Of a DNA stretch of 64,000 nt, positions 49,882 through 60,535 are shown one piece after another. Source of the DNA: Streptomyces longispororuber (GTDB lineage: Bacteria; Actinomycetota; Actinomycetes; Streptomycetales; Streptomycetaceae). A program made the translations under genes and the position numbers. Every line of letters starts with the position of its first letter. Within the stretch, counting starts at the first letter, position 1. The notes beneath the pieces are model-generated. The model searched no databases. It was not told the origin of the DNA and saw only the letters and a program-made list of their open reading frames with translations. Where the stretch lies: positions 27,996-91,995 of the forward strand of contig NZ_BNBT01000001.1 in assembly GCF_014656095.1 (NCBI RefSeq). The letters run 5' to 3'.

Positions 49882-51861
49882 ATGACGAAGCCCTCACTCC
49901 CCGAGCTCCTGCACGCCGCCGTCGCCGCCGTCGGAGGCACGGAGCGCCCTGGCCAGGTGACCATGGCCGAGACCGTCGCCGAGGCGATCGACGACGGGTC
50001 CCACCTGCTGGTCCAGGCCGGCACCGGCACCGGTAAGTCCCTCGGCTACCTGGTGCCCGCGCTGGCGCACGGCGAGCGGGTCGTGGTCGCCACGGCCACC
50101 CTCGCGCTGCAGCGCCAGCTCGTGGAGCGGGACCTGCCGCGCACGGTGGACGCCCTGCACCCGCTGCTGCGCCGCCGTCCCGAGTTCGCCATGCTCAAGG
50201 GGCGGTCGAACTACCTGTGCCTGCACCGTCTGCACGAGGGCGTGCCCCAGGAGGAGGAAGAGGGCCTCTTCGACCAGTTCGAGGCCGCGGCGCCCAGCAG
50301 CAAGCTCGGCCGCGACCTGCTGCGCCTGCGGGACTGGGCGGACGAGACGGAGAGCGGCGACCGGGACAACCTCACGCCCGGGGTGTCCGACCGGGCGTGG
50401 GCCCAGGTGTCCGTCTCCTCCAGGGAGTGCCTGGGCGCCACCCGGTGCGCGTACGGCCAGGAGTGCTTCGCCGAGATGGCCCGGGAGCGGGCCAAGCTCG
50501 CCGAGGTCGTGGTCACGAACCACGCCCTGCTCGCCATCGACGCCATCGAGGGCGCCCCGGTCCTGCCGCAGCACGAGGTGCTGATCGTGGACGAGGCCCA
50601 CGAGCTGGTCTCCCGCGTGACCGGCGTGGCCACCGGCGAGCTCACGCCTGGCCAGGTCAACCGCGCGGTGCGGCGCGCGGCCAAGCTCGTCGACGAGAAG
50701 GTCGCGGACCAGCTCCAGACGGCCGCCGAGGGCTTCGAGCGGCTGATGGAGCTGGCCCTGCCCGGCCGCCTGGAGGAGGTCCCCGAGGACCTCGGGTACG
50801 CGCTGATGGCGCTGCGTGACGCCGCCCGGACGGTCATCTCCGCCCTCGGGTCGACCCGGGACAAGTCGGTCCAGGACGAGGACGCCGTCCGCAAGCAGGC
50901 CCTGGCCTCCGTGGAGACCGTCCACGACGTGGCGGAGCGCATCACGAACGGCTCCGAGTACGACGTCGTCTGGTACGAGCGCCACGACCGCTTCGGCGCC
51001 TCGCTGCGGGTGGCGCCCATGTCGGTGTCGGGGCTGCTCCGCGAGAAGCTCTTCACCGACCGCTCGGTGATCCTCACGTCGGCCACGCTCAAGCTGGGCG
51101 GTGACTTCAACGGCGTAGGGGCCTCCTTGGGCCTGCCCCCTGAGGGAACGCAGGGCGACGACCTCCCGGTGTGGAAGGGCGTCGACGTGGGCTCGCCGTT
51201 CGACTACCGCAGACAGGGCATCCTGTACGTCGCCCAGCACCTGGCCCGCCCGGCCCGTGACGGCGCGCGCGGCGACATGCTGGACGAGCTGACGGAGCTC
51301 ATCGAGGCGGCGGGCGGGCGCACGCTCGGCCTGTTCTCCTCGATGCGCGGCGCGCAGGCGGCGGCCGAGGAGCTGCGGGGACGGCTGGACATGCCGATCC
51401 TGCTCCAGGGCGAGGAGACCCTGGGCGAGCTGATCAAGAACTTCGCCGCCGACGAGAAGACGTGCCTGTTCGGCACGCTGTCGCTGTGGCAGGGCGTGGA
51501 CGTGCCGGGCCCGAGCTGCCAGCTCGTGGTCATGGACAAGATCCCGTTCCCGCGCCCCGACGACCCGCTGATGAGCGCCCGCCAGAAAGCGGTGGACGAA
51601 GCGGGTGGCAACGGCTTCATGGCCGTCGCCGCCACCCACGCGGCCCTGCTGATGGCGCAGGGCGCCGGCCGCCTCGTCCGGGCGTCGGGGGACCGCGGTG
51701 TGGTCGCCGTCCTCGACCCGCGTCTCGCCACCGCTCGGTACGGCAGCTACCTCCGGGCGTCACTGCCGGACTTCTGGTACACGACGGACCGCAACCAGGT
51801 ACGACGCTCCCTGGCGGCGATCGACGCCGCGGCGAAGGAGAAGAGCGCACAGGACGCGTAG
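49882..51861 (+). CDS. DinG/XPD-like ATP-dependent DNA helicase
   Basis: Superfamily 2 iron-sulfur helicase of 659 residues. Motifs are Walker A QAGTGTGKSLGYL near residue 50, ATATLALQRQL, DEAH in LIVDEAHELV, and C-terminal FGTLSLWQGVDVPG and QGAGRLVRASGDRG. Cys residues in SNYLCLHR, RECLGATRC and GQECF fit the 4Fe-4S cluster of the XPD/DinG group. It likely unwinds damaged or structured DNA. The exact PafBC-type promoter places it in the LexA-independent damage regulon. It is convergent with lexA and separated from it by a terminator. Confidence 0.93.
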   Translation: MTKPSLPELLHAAVAAVGGTERPGQVTMAETVAEAIDDGSHLLVQAGTGTGKSLGYLVPALAHGERVVVATATLALQRQLVERDLPRTVDALHPLLRRRPEFAMLKGRSNYLCLHRLHEGVPQEEEEGLFDQFEAAAPSSKLGRDLLRLRDWADETESGDRDNLTPGVSDRAWAQVSVSSRECLGATRCAYGQECFAEMARERAKLAEVVVTNHALLAIDAIEGAPVLPQHEVLIVDEAHELVSRVTGVATGELTPGQVNRAVRRAAKLVDEKVADQLQTAAEGFERLMELALPGRLEEVPEDLGYALMALRDAARTVISALGSTRDKSVQDEDAVRKQALASVETVHDVAERITNGSEYDVVWYERHDRFGASLRVAPMSVSGLLREKLFTDRSVILTSATLKLGGDFNGVGASLGLPPEGTQGDDLPVWKGVDVGSPFDYRRQGILYVAQHLARPARDGARGDMLDELTELIEAAGGRTLGLFSSMRGAQAAAEELRGRLDMPILLQGEETLGELIKNFAADEKTCLFGTLSLWQGVDVPGPSCQLVVMDKIPFPRPDDPLMSARQKAVDEAGGNGFMAVAATHAALLMAQGAGRLVRASGDRGVVAVLDPRLATARYGSYLRASLPDFWYTTDRNQVRRSLAAIDAAAKEKSAQDA

Positions 51862-51966
51862 GTGGGCGGGAGCCTCACCGGGGCGCGTGCGGTGCGTGCG
51901 CGCCGGGCCCGGTGAGTGCGCACCCGATCACGCTTCCGTGCACAGGGCCCGCCTGGGCACAGCACA

Positions 51967-52001
51967 GGGCCCCGGAACCGGCGCAGTGGGTTCCGGGGCC
52001 C
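51967..52001. terminator. bidirectional terminator between helicase and lexA
   Basis: GGGCCCCGGAACC-GGCGCAGTG-GGTTCCGGGGCCC has a perfect 13-bp stem and 9-base loop, between two convergent genes. Confidence 0.9.
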
Positions 52002-52017
52002 GGTCCAGGGGCGGGGC

Positions 52018-52803
52018 TCACACCCGGCGCAGGACCGCCACCACCTTGCCGAGGATGGTCGCCTCGTCACCGGGGATGGGCTGGTACGCGGCGTTGTGCG
52101 GCAGCAGCCAGACGTGGCCGTCCTCGCGCTTGAAGCGCTTCACGGTGGCCTCGCCGTCGAGCATGGCGGCCACGATGTCACCGTTCTCCGCGACGGGCTG
52201 GCGGCGGACCGTCACCCAGTCGCCGTCACAGATCGCGGCCTCGATCATGGAGTCACCGACGACCTTCAGGACGAAGAGCTCGCCGTCTCCGACGAGCTGC
52301 CGGGGGAGGGGGAACACGTCCTCGACGGACTCCTCCGCGAGGATGGGGCCGCCTGCCGCGATGCGGCCGACGAGCGGGACGTACGACGCGGCGGGCTTGC
52401 CCGTCGTGTCCGTGGCCTGGGTGCTGGGCTGGTCGGAGCCGCGGACCTCGTAGGCGCGGGGGCGGTGCGGGTCGCGGCGCAGGAACCCCTTGCGCTCCAG
52501 AGCCATGAGCTGGTGCGCCACCGACGACGTGCTGGAGAGGCCGACCGCCTGTCCGATCTCCCGCATCGACGGCGGGTAGCCCCGCCGCTGCACCGAGTCC
52601 CTGATGACCTCGATCACCCGGCGCTGGCGATCCGTGAGCCCTGAGCTGTCGGCACGGATTCCTGGAGGTCGGCCCGGCAGGGAGCGCGTGGGCTTGGGCC
52701 CCTCCTGGTTCGTGGCTGCGTCATTCATGGCATGCACCGGCTCGAATCGGCTCCGGGAGCGGTCCTGGGCAGTGATGGTGGCGCTGTCTGCGGTGGTGGT
52801 CAC
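52018..52803 (-). CDS. lexA: SOS repressor LexA
   Basis: Repressor of the SOS regulon that cuts itself when RecA filaments form. It has 261 residues. The N-terminal winged helix contains [16 protein letters not shown] and [19 protein letters not shown]. The cleavage site is Ala150-Gly151 in [11 protein letters not shown], and the Ser185 (VVGDSMIEA) / Lys222 (EATVKRFK) dyad is present. The first ~50 residues are an actinobacterial extension. The start is GTG 52803 with GAGGGG upstream; ATG 52728 (MNDAATNQ) is a shorter alternative. A LexA box lies about 70 bases upstream. Confidence 0.96.
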   Translation of the reverse strand: MTTTADSATITAQDRSRSRFEPVHAMNDAATNQEGPKPTRSLPGRPPGIRADSSGLTDRQRRVIEVIRDSVQRRGYPPSMREIGQAVGLSSTSSVAHQLMALERKGFLRRDPHRPRAYEVRGSDQPSTQATDTTGKPAASYVPLVGRIAAGGPILAEESVEDVFPLPRQLVGDGELFVLKVVGDSMIEAAICDGDWVTVRRQPVAENGDIVAAMLDGEATVKRFKREDGHVWLLPHNAAYQPIPGDEATILGKVVAVLRRV

Positions 52804-52871
52804 GTCGGTCGGCCCCTCTCGAGATGTTCTCCCTAGTTAGCCAACGGTAGTTGCTTTCGAAAGGTTGCGCC

Positions 52872-52883
52872 AAACACACGTTC
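52872..52883 (-). promoter_or_regulatory. LexA box of lexA
   Basis: On the minus strand GAACGTGTGTTT, within TCGAACGTGTGTTTGG, matches GAACnnnnGTTC with one mismatch. It is placed for autorepression of lexA. Confidence 0.75.
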
Positions 52884-52919
52884 GAGTGAAAAAACGCAGA
52901 TTGCCTGCCGTGATCATGT

Positions 52920-53296
52920 GTTTGGGTGTATGGCTAACGCTCGGGCCGAAAGGCATTTCGGTTCATTACGGTACGCTTCACCGCCGGGGTCGTAACCTGC
53001 CGGGTGAGGCTCACATAGTGCCACTCCGGCCCACGTCAACCCCGCACCGGCCCCTCTCGGCCGCGCCGCACGCGACCGCACCGCGTCCGCGCGCGGGAGG
53101 GAGGCGCCCCTCCGGCGCCGGGCGGCCGGCGGCCTCCCCGTACGGGACGGGCCGCGGCGCTCGTACGCGACGGGCTCCGGCCCTCGTACGCCACGGGCTG
53201 CGGCCCTCGTACGGGAAACGCGGTGCCCGCGCGCCGGGTCGAGGGGTGACGCGCCAGGGTGGCGAGCGACACGCGATGCCCCAGGAAATCACGGGA
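52920..53296. other. lexA-nrdR divergent region, no gene
   Basis: After the lexA promoter the sequence turns very GC-rich (53040-53250) with short repeats of CCTCGTACG / CTCGTACGC. No gene can be supported there. The nrdR control region starts at about 53300. Confidence 0.5.
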
Positions 53297-53299
53297 AAC

Positions 53300-53346
53300 C
53301 CCAGATCTAGTGGTTGGATTGCGACCGCAGCCCAGAAGTTGTGGTC
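53300..53346 (+). promoter_or_regulatory. tandem NrdR boxes of nrdR-nrdJ
   Basis: Box 1 CCCAGATCTAGTGGTT (53300-53315) and box 2 CCCAGAAGTTGTGGTC (53331-53346) are similar 16-mers whose starts are exactly 31 bases apart, three helical turns, the usual NrdR arrangement. TATGCT at 53376-53381 is the likely -10, so box 2 sits near the -35. ATP/dATP-bound NrdR would repress here. Confidence 0.8.
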
Positions 53347-53454
53347 CCCGGTCATTCGGGTCCTCGGGCATCGCCTATGCTTGGGGCTGCTTCGAGGGCC
53401 TCAAGCGCCCGCAGAGGCCTGTGAGACGTGCCGTGAAGGAGGGTTGGGAGTTCC

Positions 53455-53997
53455 ATGCACTGCCCCTTCTGCAGGCACCCCGACAGCCGCGTAGTCGACA
53501 GCCGCACCACCGATGACGGCACGTCGATCCGCAGGCGGCGTCAGTGCCCGGACTGCTCGCGCCGTTTCACGACGGTGGAGACGTGCTCACTGATGGTGGT
53601 CAAGCGCAGCGGCGTGACCGAACCCTTCAGCCGTACCAAGGTCATCAATGGCGTCCGCAAGGCCTGCCAGGGGCGACCGGTGACGGAGGACGCGCTGGCC
53701 CAGCTCGGCCAGCGGGTCGAGGAAGCGGTCCGTGCCACGGGCAGCGCCGAGCTGACCACCCACGACGTGGGCCTCGCCATACTCGGCCCGCTGCAGGAGC
53801 TGGACCTCGTCGCCTATCTGCGTTTCGCGTCCGTGTATCGGGCCTTCGACTCGCTCGAGGACTTCGAGGCCGCGATCGAAGAGCTGCGGGGCGGGCGTGA
53901 CAGCGCGCCGGACGGCTCCGCCGCGGAGCCTGCCGCGACCGGCCGCGGGCCCGGAGGGACTCCCGAAGTCCCGCAGCCTGCCACTGCCGCCGACTGA
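53455..53997 (+). CDS. nrdR: ribonucleotide reductase repressor NrdR
   Basis: Nucleotide-sensing repressor of reductase genes, 180 residues. A zinc ribbon uses Cys3, Cys6, Cys31 and Cys34 (MHCPFC and CPDC), and the ATP-cone follows from about residue 46 ([20 protein letters not shown]). The last ~40 residues are an Ala/Gly/Pro tail beyond the conserved part. It is cotranscribed with nrdJ, 137 bases on, so it controls its own operon through the boxes upstream. Confidence 0.96.
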   Translation: MHCPFCRHPDSRVVDSRTTDDGTSIRRRRQCPDCSRRFTTVETCSLMVVKRSGVTEPFSRTKVINGVRKACQGRPVTEDALAQLGQRVEEAVRATGSAELTTHDVGLAILGPLQELDLVAYLRFASVYRAFDSLEDFEAAIEELRGGRDSAPDGSAAEPAATGRGPGGTPEVPQPATAAD

Positions 53998-54134
53998 CCG
54001 TCCGGCCGACGGTTCGGCGGCACACCAGACCTGTCGCGAGGCGCACGCAGGAGCGTCCGCGACGCAAGACACACACCGTGCTGCGGGAAGAACGTGGCAC
54101 TTCAGGGCGTTTTAGCCTGATACAGGGAGGCGGC

Positions 54135-57026
<2,892 letters not shown>

Positions 57027-57042
57027 GCGCGTGACGCCGTGA

Positions 57043-57082
57043 GGTGAGGGGCGGCGGGCCTTCGGGTCCGCCGCCCCTCACC
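57043..57082. terminator. bidirectional terminator between nrdJ and terD-like gene
   Basis: GGTGAGGGGCGGCGG and CCGCCGCCCCTCACC form a perfect 15-bp stem with a 10-base loop. Confidence 0.9.
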
Positions 57083-57087
57083 GCGTC

Positions 57088-57618
57088 TCAGCGCACTGCG
57101 CCCATAGCGGACGTGAACGAAGCGAGGTCCGTGTCGAAGCCGTGCAGCACCTCGCGGAACGACCAGTGCCCGCCCTGCCGCGCGCGCGTGAACTCCGCGA
57201 CCACGGCGGCCGTGCACCCGGCCACCTCGGTGAAGTCGTGCTCCGCGAGGACCGTGTACCCGTCCCGGATCCGGACCGAGGCGTTCTCTATGTCACCGAA
57301 GATCCGCCCGTCCGCAGGCTGCTGGACGGCCACGCCGACCACCACGCGCGCGTACCGCTCGGCCAGGCGATCCAGCTCCAGGACCATGACCTCGTCGTAG
57401 CCGAACCCCTGGCCGGTCGTGCTGTCCCGGCTGAGCGTGATCGTGCCGTCCGGGGAGCGGCTGTCGAAGTGCACGAGGTAGTCGGGGCGCCCGTGGGAGT
57501 CGTCGGCCGTGTACGTCGCGGCGATGATGTCCAGGTCGTGCGGCGACGCGCCGAGGGGGCTCGGGTCCCACTTCAGGCCGACCTCGACCTTCTTGAGCCC
57601 TTTGCTGATGTTACTCAC
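57088..57618 (-). CDS. TerD-family stress protein
   Basis: TerD/CABP-like protein of 176 residues. Calcium-binding Asp-rich features appear in LGASPHDLDIIAATYTADD and the conserved VEVGLKWDPS start and PDGTITLSRDSTTGQG middle are typical. TerD proteins bind Ca2+ and are tied to tellurite, oxidative and DNA-damage stress. GTG 57618 is chosen because it starts MSNISKGLKKVEV and has GGGGGAG four bases upstream. A PafBC-like promoter lies upstream on the same strand, which would link it to DNA damage. Confidence 0.9.
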   Translation of the reverse strand: MSNISKGLKKVEVGLKWDPSPLGASPHDLDIIAATYTADDSHGRPDYLVHFDSRSPDGTITLSRDSTTGQGFGYDEVMVLELDRLAERYARVVVGVAVQQPADGRIFGDIENASVRIRDGYTVLAEHDFTEVAGCTAAVVAEFTRARQGGHWSFREVLHGFDTDLASFTSAMGAVR

Positions 57619-57660
57619 CGAACTCCCCCTCATCGCTGGCCTTTTGCCCGTGCTACCAAC

Positions 57661-57683
57661 ACGCTAAGGCTTCCCACTGACAT
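57661..57683 (-). promoter_or_regulatory. PafBC-like promoter of the terD-like gene
   Basis: On the minus strand ATGTCAGTG-N8-TAGCGT matches TTGTCRGTG-N8-TAnnnT at all but the first base. The -10 ends about 43 bases before the GTG start, a spacing close to that at recA. Confidence 0.65.
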
Positions 57684-57739
57684 CGGTGTTCCGAACCCTC
57701 CGCTTTGCCTGCGCCGCCCCGGCGGCGATCATTGTGCCC

Positions 57740-58561
57740 ATGACATGGAACGGGGAAGCACTGGATGTCGAGGCCTATCTGGCCAGGATCGGCTACGACG
57801 GGGAAGTGAAGCCGGACCTGGCGACGCTGCGCGCGCTGCACCACGCGCACGTGACGGCGATCCCCTTCGAGAACTTGGAGATCATGCTCGGCCGCCCCGT
57901 CCTGCTGGACGTGGCCGCCCTTCAGGACAAGATGGTGCGCCGCCGGCGCGGTGGCTACTGCTACGAACAGAACCACCTGTTCGCCGCGGCGCTGGAACGT
58001 ATCGGCTTCGCCGTGACAGGGCTCGGCGCCCGGGTCAGGGCCGGAGCCTCCTCCACGCGCCCCGTCACGCACATGCTCCTGAAGGTCGAGGCGGAGGGCG
58101 AACTCTGGCACTGCGACGTCGGCTTCGGTGGTGAGGGGTTGCTCGAACCCCTCCTGTTGCGCGACGGCGTTGACGCACGACAAGGAGAGTGGCGGTTCAG
58201 CCTGGAGCGCGAGCCGAGCGGCGAGATGGTGCTGCGCACCGAGCACCCCGATGGCTGGTTCGGCCTCTATGCGTACACGCAGACGCCGTACCTCCCCGTC
58301 GACTACACCGTCATGAACCACTACACGGCGACGCACCCCCTGTCCCCCTTCGTACGCCGCCCTGTACTGCAACGGGCCACCCCGGAGCTGCGCCGCCGAC
58401 TGACCGGGGCGGATCTGTCCGTCACGGGGCCCGACGGGAAACCGGACGAACGACAGGTTCCGGTGGACGAGTTGCGGAACGTGCTCGTGGGCCAGTTCGG
58501 TATCGATCTCACCGACCAGGAGTTCGCGGATCTGATCCGGGTGCACTACCCCGGAGCGTGA
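57740..58561 (+). CDS. arylamine N-acetyltransferase
   Basis: Acetyl-CoA-dependent enzyme that acetylates arylamines and hydrazines; it also occurs in ansamycin-type ring closure. It has 273 residues. The catalytic triad is Cys74 (RRGGYCYEQN), His111 (RPVTHMLL) and Asp126 (WHCDVGFGG). IPFENLEIMLGRPV is a family signature. ATG 57740 starts MTWNGEALDVEAYL, matching typical N-termini; GATCAT seven bases upstream may be the -10. The DUF4937 gene follows 33 bases later. Confidence 0.92.
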   Translation: MTWNGEALDVEAYLARIGYDGEVKPDLATLRALHHAHVTAIPFENLEIMLGRPVLLDVAALQDKMVRRRRGGYCYEQNHLFAAALERIGFAVTGLGARVRAGASSTRPVTHMLLKVEAEGELWHCDVGFGGEGLLEPLLLRDGVDARQGEWRFSLEREPSGEMVLRTEHPDGWFGLYAYTQTPYLPVDYTVMNHYTATHPLSPFVRRPVLQRATPELRRRLTGADLSVTGPDGKPDERQVPVDELRNVLVGQFGIDLTDQEFADLIRVHYPGA

Positions 58562-58582
58562 CGCGCGCCACGCGCTCCGCCG

Positions 58583-58588
58583 TACGAT
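58583..58588 (+). promoter_or_regulatory. -10 box of leaderless DUF4937 gene
   Basis: TACGAT ends six bases before the GTG at 58595, the same hexamer and spacing as in front of dapF. Confidence 0.5.
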
Positions 58589-58594
58589 GGCGCG

Positions 58595-59200
58595 GTGCTG
58601 GTCAAGTGGATTCGCTGCACCGTCGTGGACCGCCGGGGATTCGAGCGGGCGCAGCGAAAGTGGGCGGGGCTTCTGGGGGAGCCGGGATTCCGGGGACAGG
58701 GCGGAGGGTGGAGCCGCAGTCGGCCGAACGTGGCGCACGTCTTCGCGTTCTGGGAGAGCCGGGCCTTCTACGACTCCTTCATGGCGCGCTCGCACGACCG
58801 GCTCGCGGCGGCGCAGGTGGGCACGTACAAGGACGCCCAGGTGAAGCTCTTCGACTACCGGTTCGACGTGAAGACGGGCTTTGAGCCGCGCTTCACGGAC
58901 ACCGACGTGGTGCGGGTGGCGCACTGTCGCGTCCACGAGGAGCGCGTGGAGCACTTCGCGCTGATGCAGGAGAAGATCTGGAACCCGGCGATGGCCGGCT
59001 CGCCCGGAATGGTCCGGGGACTCTTCGGCGAGGCCCCGGGCCATGAGTTCCTGGTCCTGTCGATGTGGCAGTCCGCAGCCGAGCACGGCAAGTACCGCGT
59101 AGAGCGGGTGGAACGTCTCTCGCTGCGGGCCCAGACGGAGGCCGACATCGCGGCGCTCACAGGCGATGTCGTGGAACTGGAGCCGTCGTGGACGGTCTGA
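58595..59200 (+). CDS. DUF4937 / YdbC-like antibiotic-biosynthesis-monooxygenase-fold protein
   Basis: Protein of 201 residues composed of two ferredoxin-like halves. The N-terminus MLVKWIRCTVVDRRGFERAQ and GGWSRSRPNVAHVFAFWESRAFYDSFMA are typical of DUF4937; the second half has VVRVAHCRVHEERVEHFALMQEKIWNPAM. Members are stand-alone dimeric alpha/beta barrels; activity unknown. It lies directly after the N-acetyltransferase but has its own -10 box. Confidence 0.8.
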   Translation: MLVKWIRCTVVDRRGFERAQRKWAGLLGEPGFRGQGGGWSRSRPNVAHVFAFWESRAFYDSFMARSHDRLAAAQVGTYKDAQVKLFDYRFDVKTGFEPRFTDTDVVRVAHCRVHEERVEHFALMQEKIWNPAMAGSPGMVRGLFGEAPGHEFLVLSMWQSAAEHGKYRVERVERLSLRAQTEADIAALTGDVVELEPSWTV

Positions 59201-59251
59201 CCTGAGCCGGCGGTACGCGCCCTGAGGCGCGCTCCGCACGCCCCGGGTCTC

Positions 59252-59281
59252 CCGTGCCGGGGCCGCGGGGCCCCGGCACGG
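59252..59281. terminator. bidirectional terminator
   Basis: CCGTGCCGGGGCC-GCGG-GGCCCCGGCACGG is a perfect 13-bp stem with a four-base loop, followed by CTGTTGT on the plus strand, between the DUF4937 gene and the converging TetR gene. Confidence 0.9.
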
Positions 59282-59287
59282 CTGTTG

Positions 59288-60205
59288 TCATCGCCGGGCG
59301 AAGGCCCCCGCGCGCGTGGCGGCCAGTACCGCTGCGGCCGACTGGTCGGCGAGTGCCGTGTCGATGGGCTCCCGAGTGATGAACAGGCGCAGCATCAGGG
59401 GCGCCGACACGGCACGGACGAGCGCCCCGGCGTCGGTGTCCGCGGCCGCCTCGCCGCGCGCGACGGCACGCGCGACGACGGCCTCGCAGCGCGTGAACCG
59501 CTCCGCGTAGAAGGCGCGCAAGGCGTCGGCGGCGCGCGGGGACTGGAAGGCGGCCGCCACGAAGGCGGTGGACGCCGCGGCGTCGGCCCGGTCGCCGAAC
59601 GCGTCGACGACCTCGCGCGCGAGCGCGCGCAGGTCGCCCTCCAGGGTGCCCGTGTCCGGCGGTGTCCAGGTGTCCTCGCCCGCCAGGTCCAGGGCATCGG
59701 CCACCAGGCCTTCCAGGCCGCCCCAGCGCCGGTAGAGCGTGGTCTTGTGGACGCCGGAGTGCTCGGCCACGTACTCGATGGTGAGCCCCGGGTAGCCGTG
59801 ATCGCTGAGACCGCTGAGGACGGCGTCACGCACGGCCGCGCGGGTGCGGGCGGTACGGCCGCCGGGGCGGCGGGTGCCGGGGGGCTGGGGCTTTGTTTGG
59901 GACTGCGGCTGAGGGGTGGCGCGGGTCGGCTTCGTGTCGTCGGGGGCGTGGGTGAGGCCGGGGTTGGCGGCGGGAGCGGGGGTGGAGGCGGAGGTGGAGG
60001 CGGAGGCGGAGGTGAGGGCGGTGGCGGAGGTGAGGGGGGTGGGTGGCGTGGCCGAGGCTTGGTCGGTCGCTGAGGTCACCGCGGCACCGGGCTTGCCGGG
60101 CCTGCTCGCAGAGCTCCTGCCCGGCTTCCTCGTACGGGTTCTCCCCGGCTTGGTCGCGCGACGGGGCCTGCCGTCCCCACCTGCGGAAACTGCCTCTTCT
60201 TCCAT
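59288..60205 (-). CDS. TetR-family regulator with long disordered N-terminus
   Basis: Repressor of 305 residues. The TetR helix-turn-helix is at about residues 115-165 (RAAVRDAVLSGLSDHGYPGL, then HSGVHKTTLYRRWGGLEGL). The C-terminal ligand domain runs to the end. The first ~110 residues are Ala/Ser/Thr/Pro repeats with Arg/Lys (TSATALTSASASTSA-like), not part of the family, so the true start may lie further in. It is divergent from the ABC-F gene, and a TetR-size inverted repeat sits between them. Confidence 0.85.
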   Translation of the reverse strand: MEEEAVSAGGDGRPRRATKPGRTRTRKPGRSSASRPGKPGAAVTSATDQASATPPTPLTSATALTSASASTSASTPAPAANPGLTHAPDDTKPTRATPQPQSQTKPQPPGTRRPGGRTARTRAAVRDAVLSGLSDHGYPGLTIEYVAEHSGVHKTTLYRRWGGLEGLVADALDLAGEDTWTPPDTGTLEGDLRALAREVVDAFGDRADAAASTAFVAAAFQSPRAADALRAFYAERFTRCEAVVARAVARGEAAADTDAGALVRAVSAPLMLRLFITREPIDTALADQSAAAVLAATRAGAFARR

Positions 60206-60300
60206 GTCTGGTCCCTGCGCTCCTCGGTCTCGGCCACATCGACCACGCTCTCAATCGCTACATCTGTTGCATTAGCGAGGCGAGCGTGCCACACTCATCG

Positions 60301-60322
60301 TAATGCGACAGGAGTCGCGTTA
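60301..60322. promoter_or_regulatory. probable TetR operator between divergent genes
   Basis: TAATGCGAC-AGGA-GTCGCGTTA is an inverted repeat with one mismatch in 9-base arms, 95 bases from the TetR start and 213 bases from the ABC-F start. Confidence 0.6.
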
Positions 60323-60535
60323 GCTGATGCCGTGCCGTGCGCGGACTCACGCGGTCGGCACGGCGCGCGTGTCCTGCGCGCTCGCGGACTCGTGTGAACC
60401 TGCCTCGCGCGCGGAGTGGGCGTGACCTACGACGGCACGGCGCGCGCTGACATGGCCTACGCCGGCTCTCGCCGGTGGACGGCTCGCGGCGGCTTGGTGG
60501 CGGTGGATGTGGCTTGTACGGACACGGGGGTGCCT
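60323..60535 (+). promoter_or_regulatory. ABC-F gene leader region
   Basis: 213 bases upstream of the ABC-F ATG. It contains a hairpin GCCGG-CTCT-CCGGT-like near 60462-60476 and a short in-frame open stretch from GTG 60416. ABC-F resistance genes are often controlled by ribosome-mediated attenuation, so the length of this leader is notable, but no definite leader peptide is seen. Confidence 0.4.
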
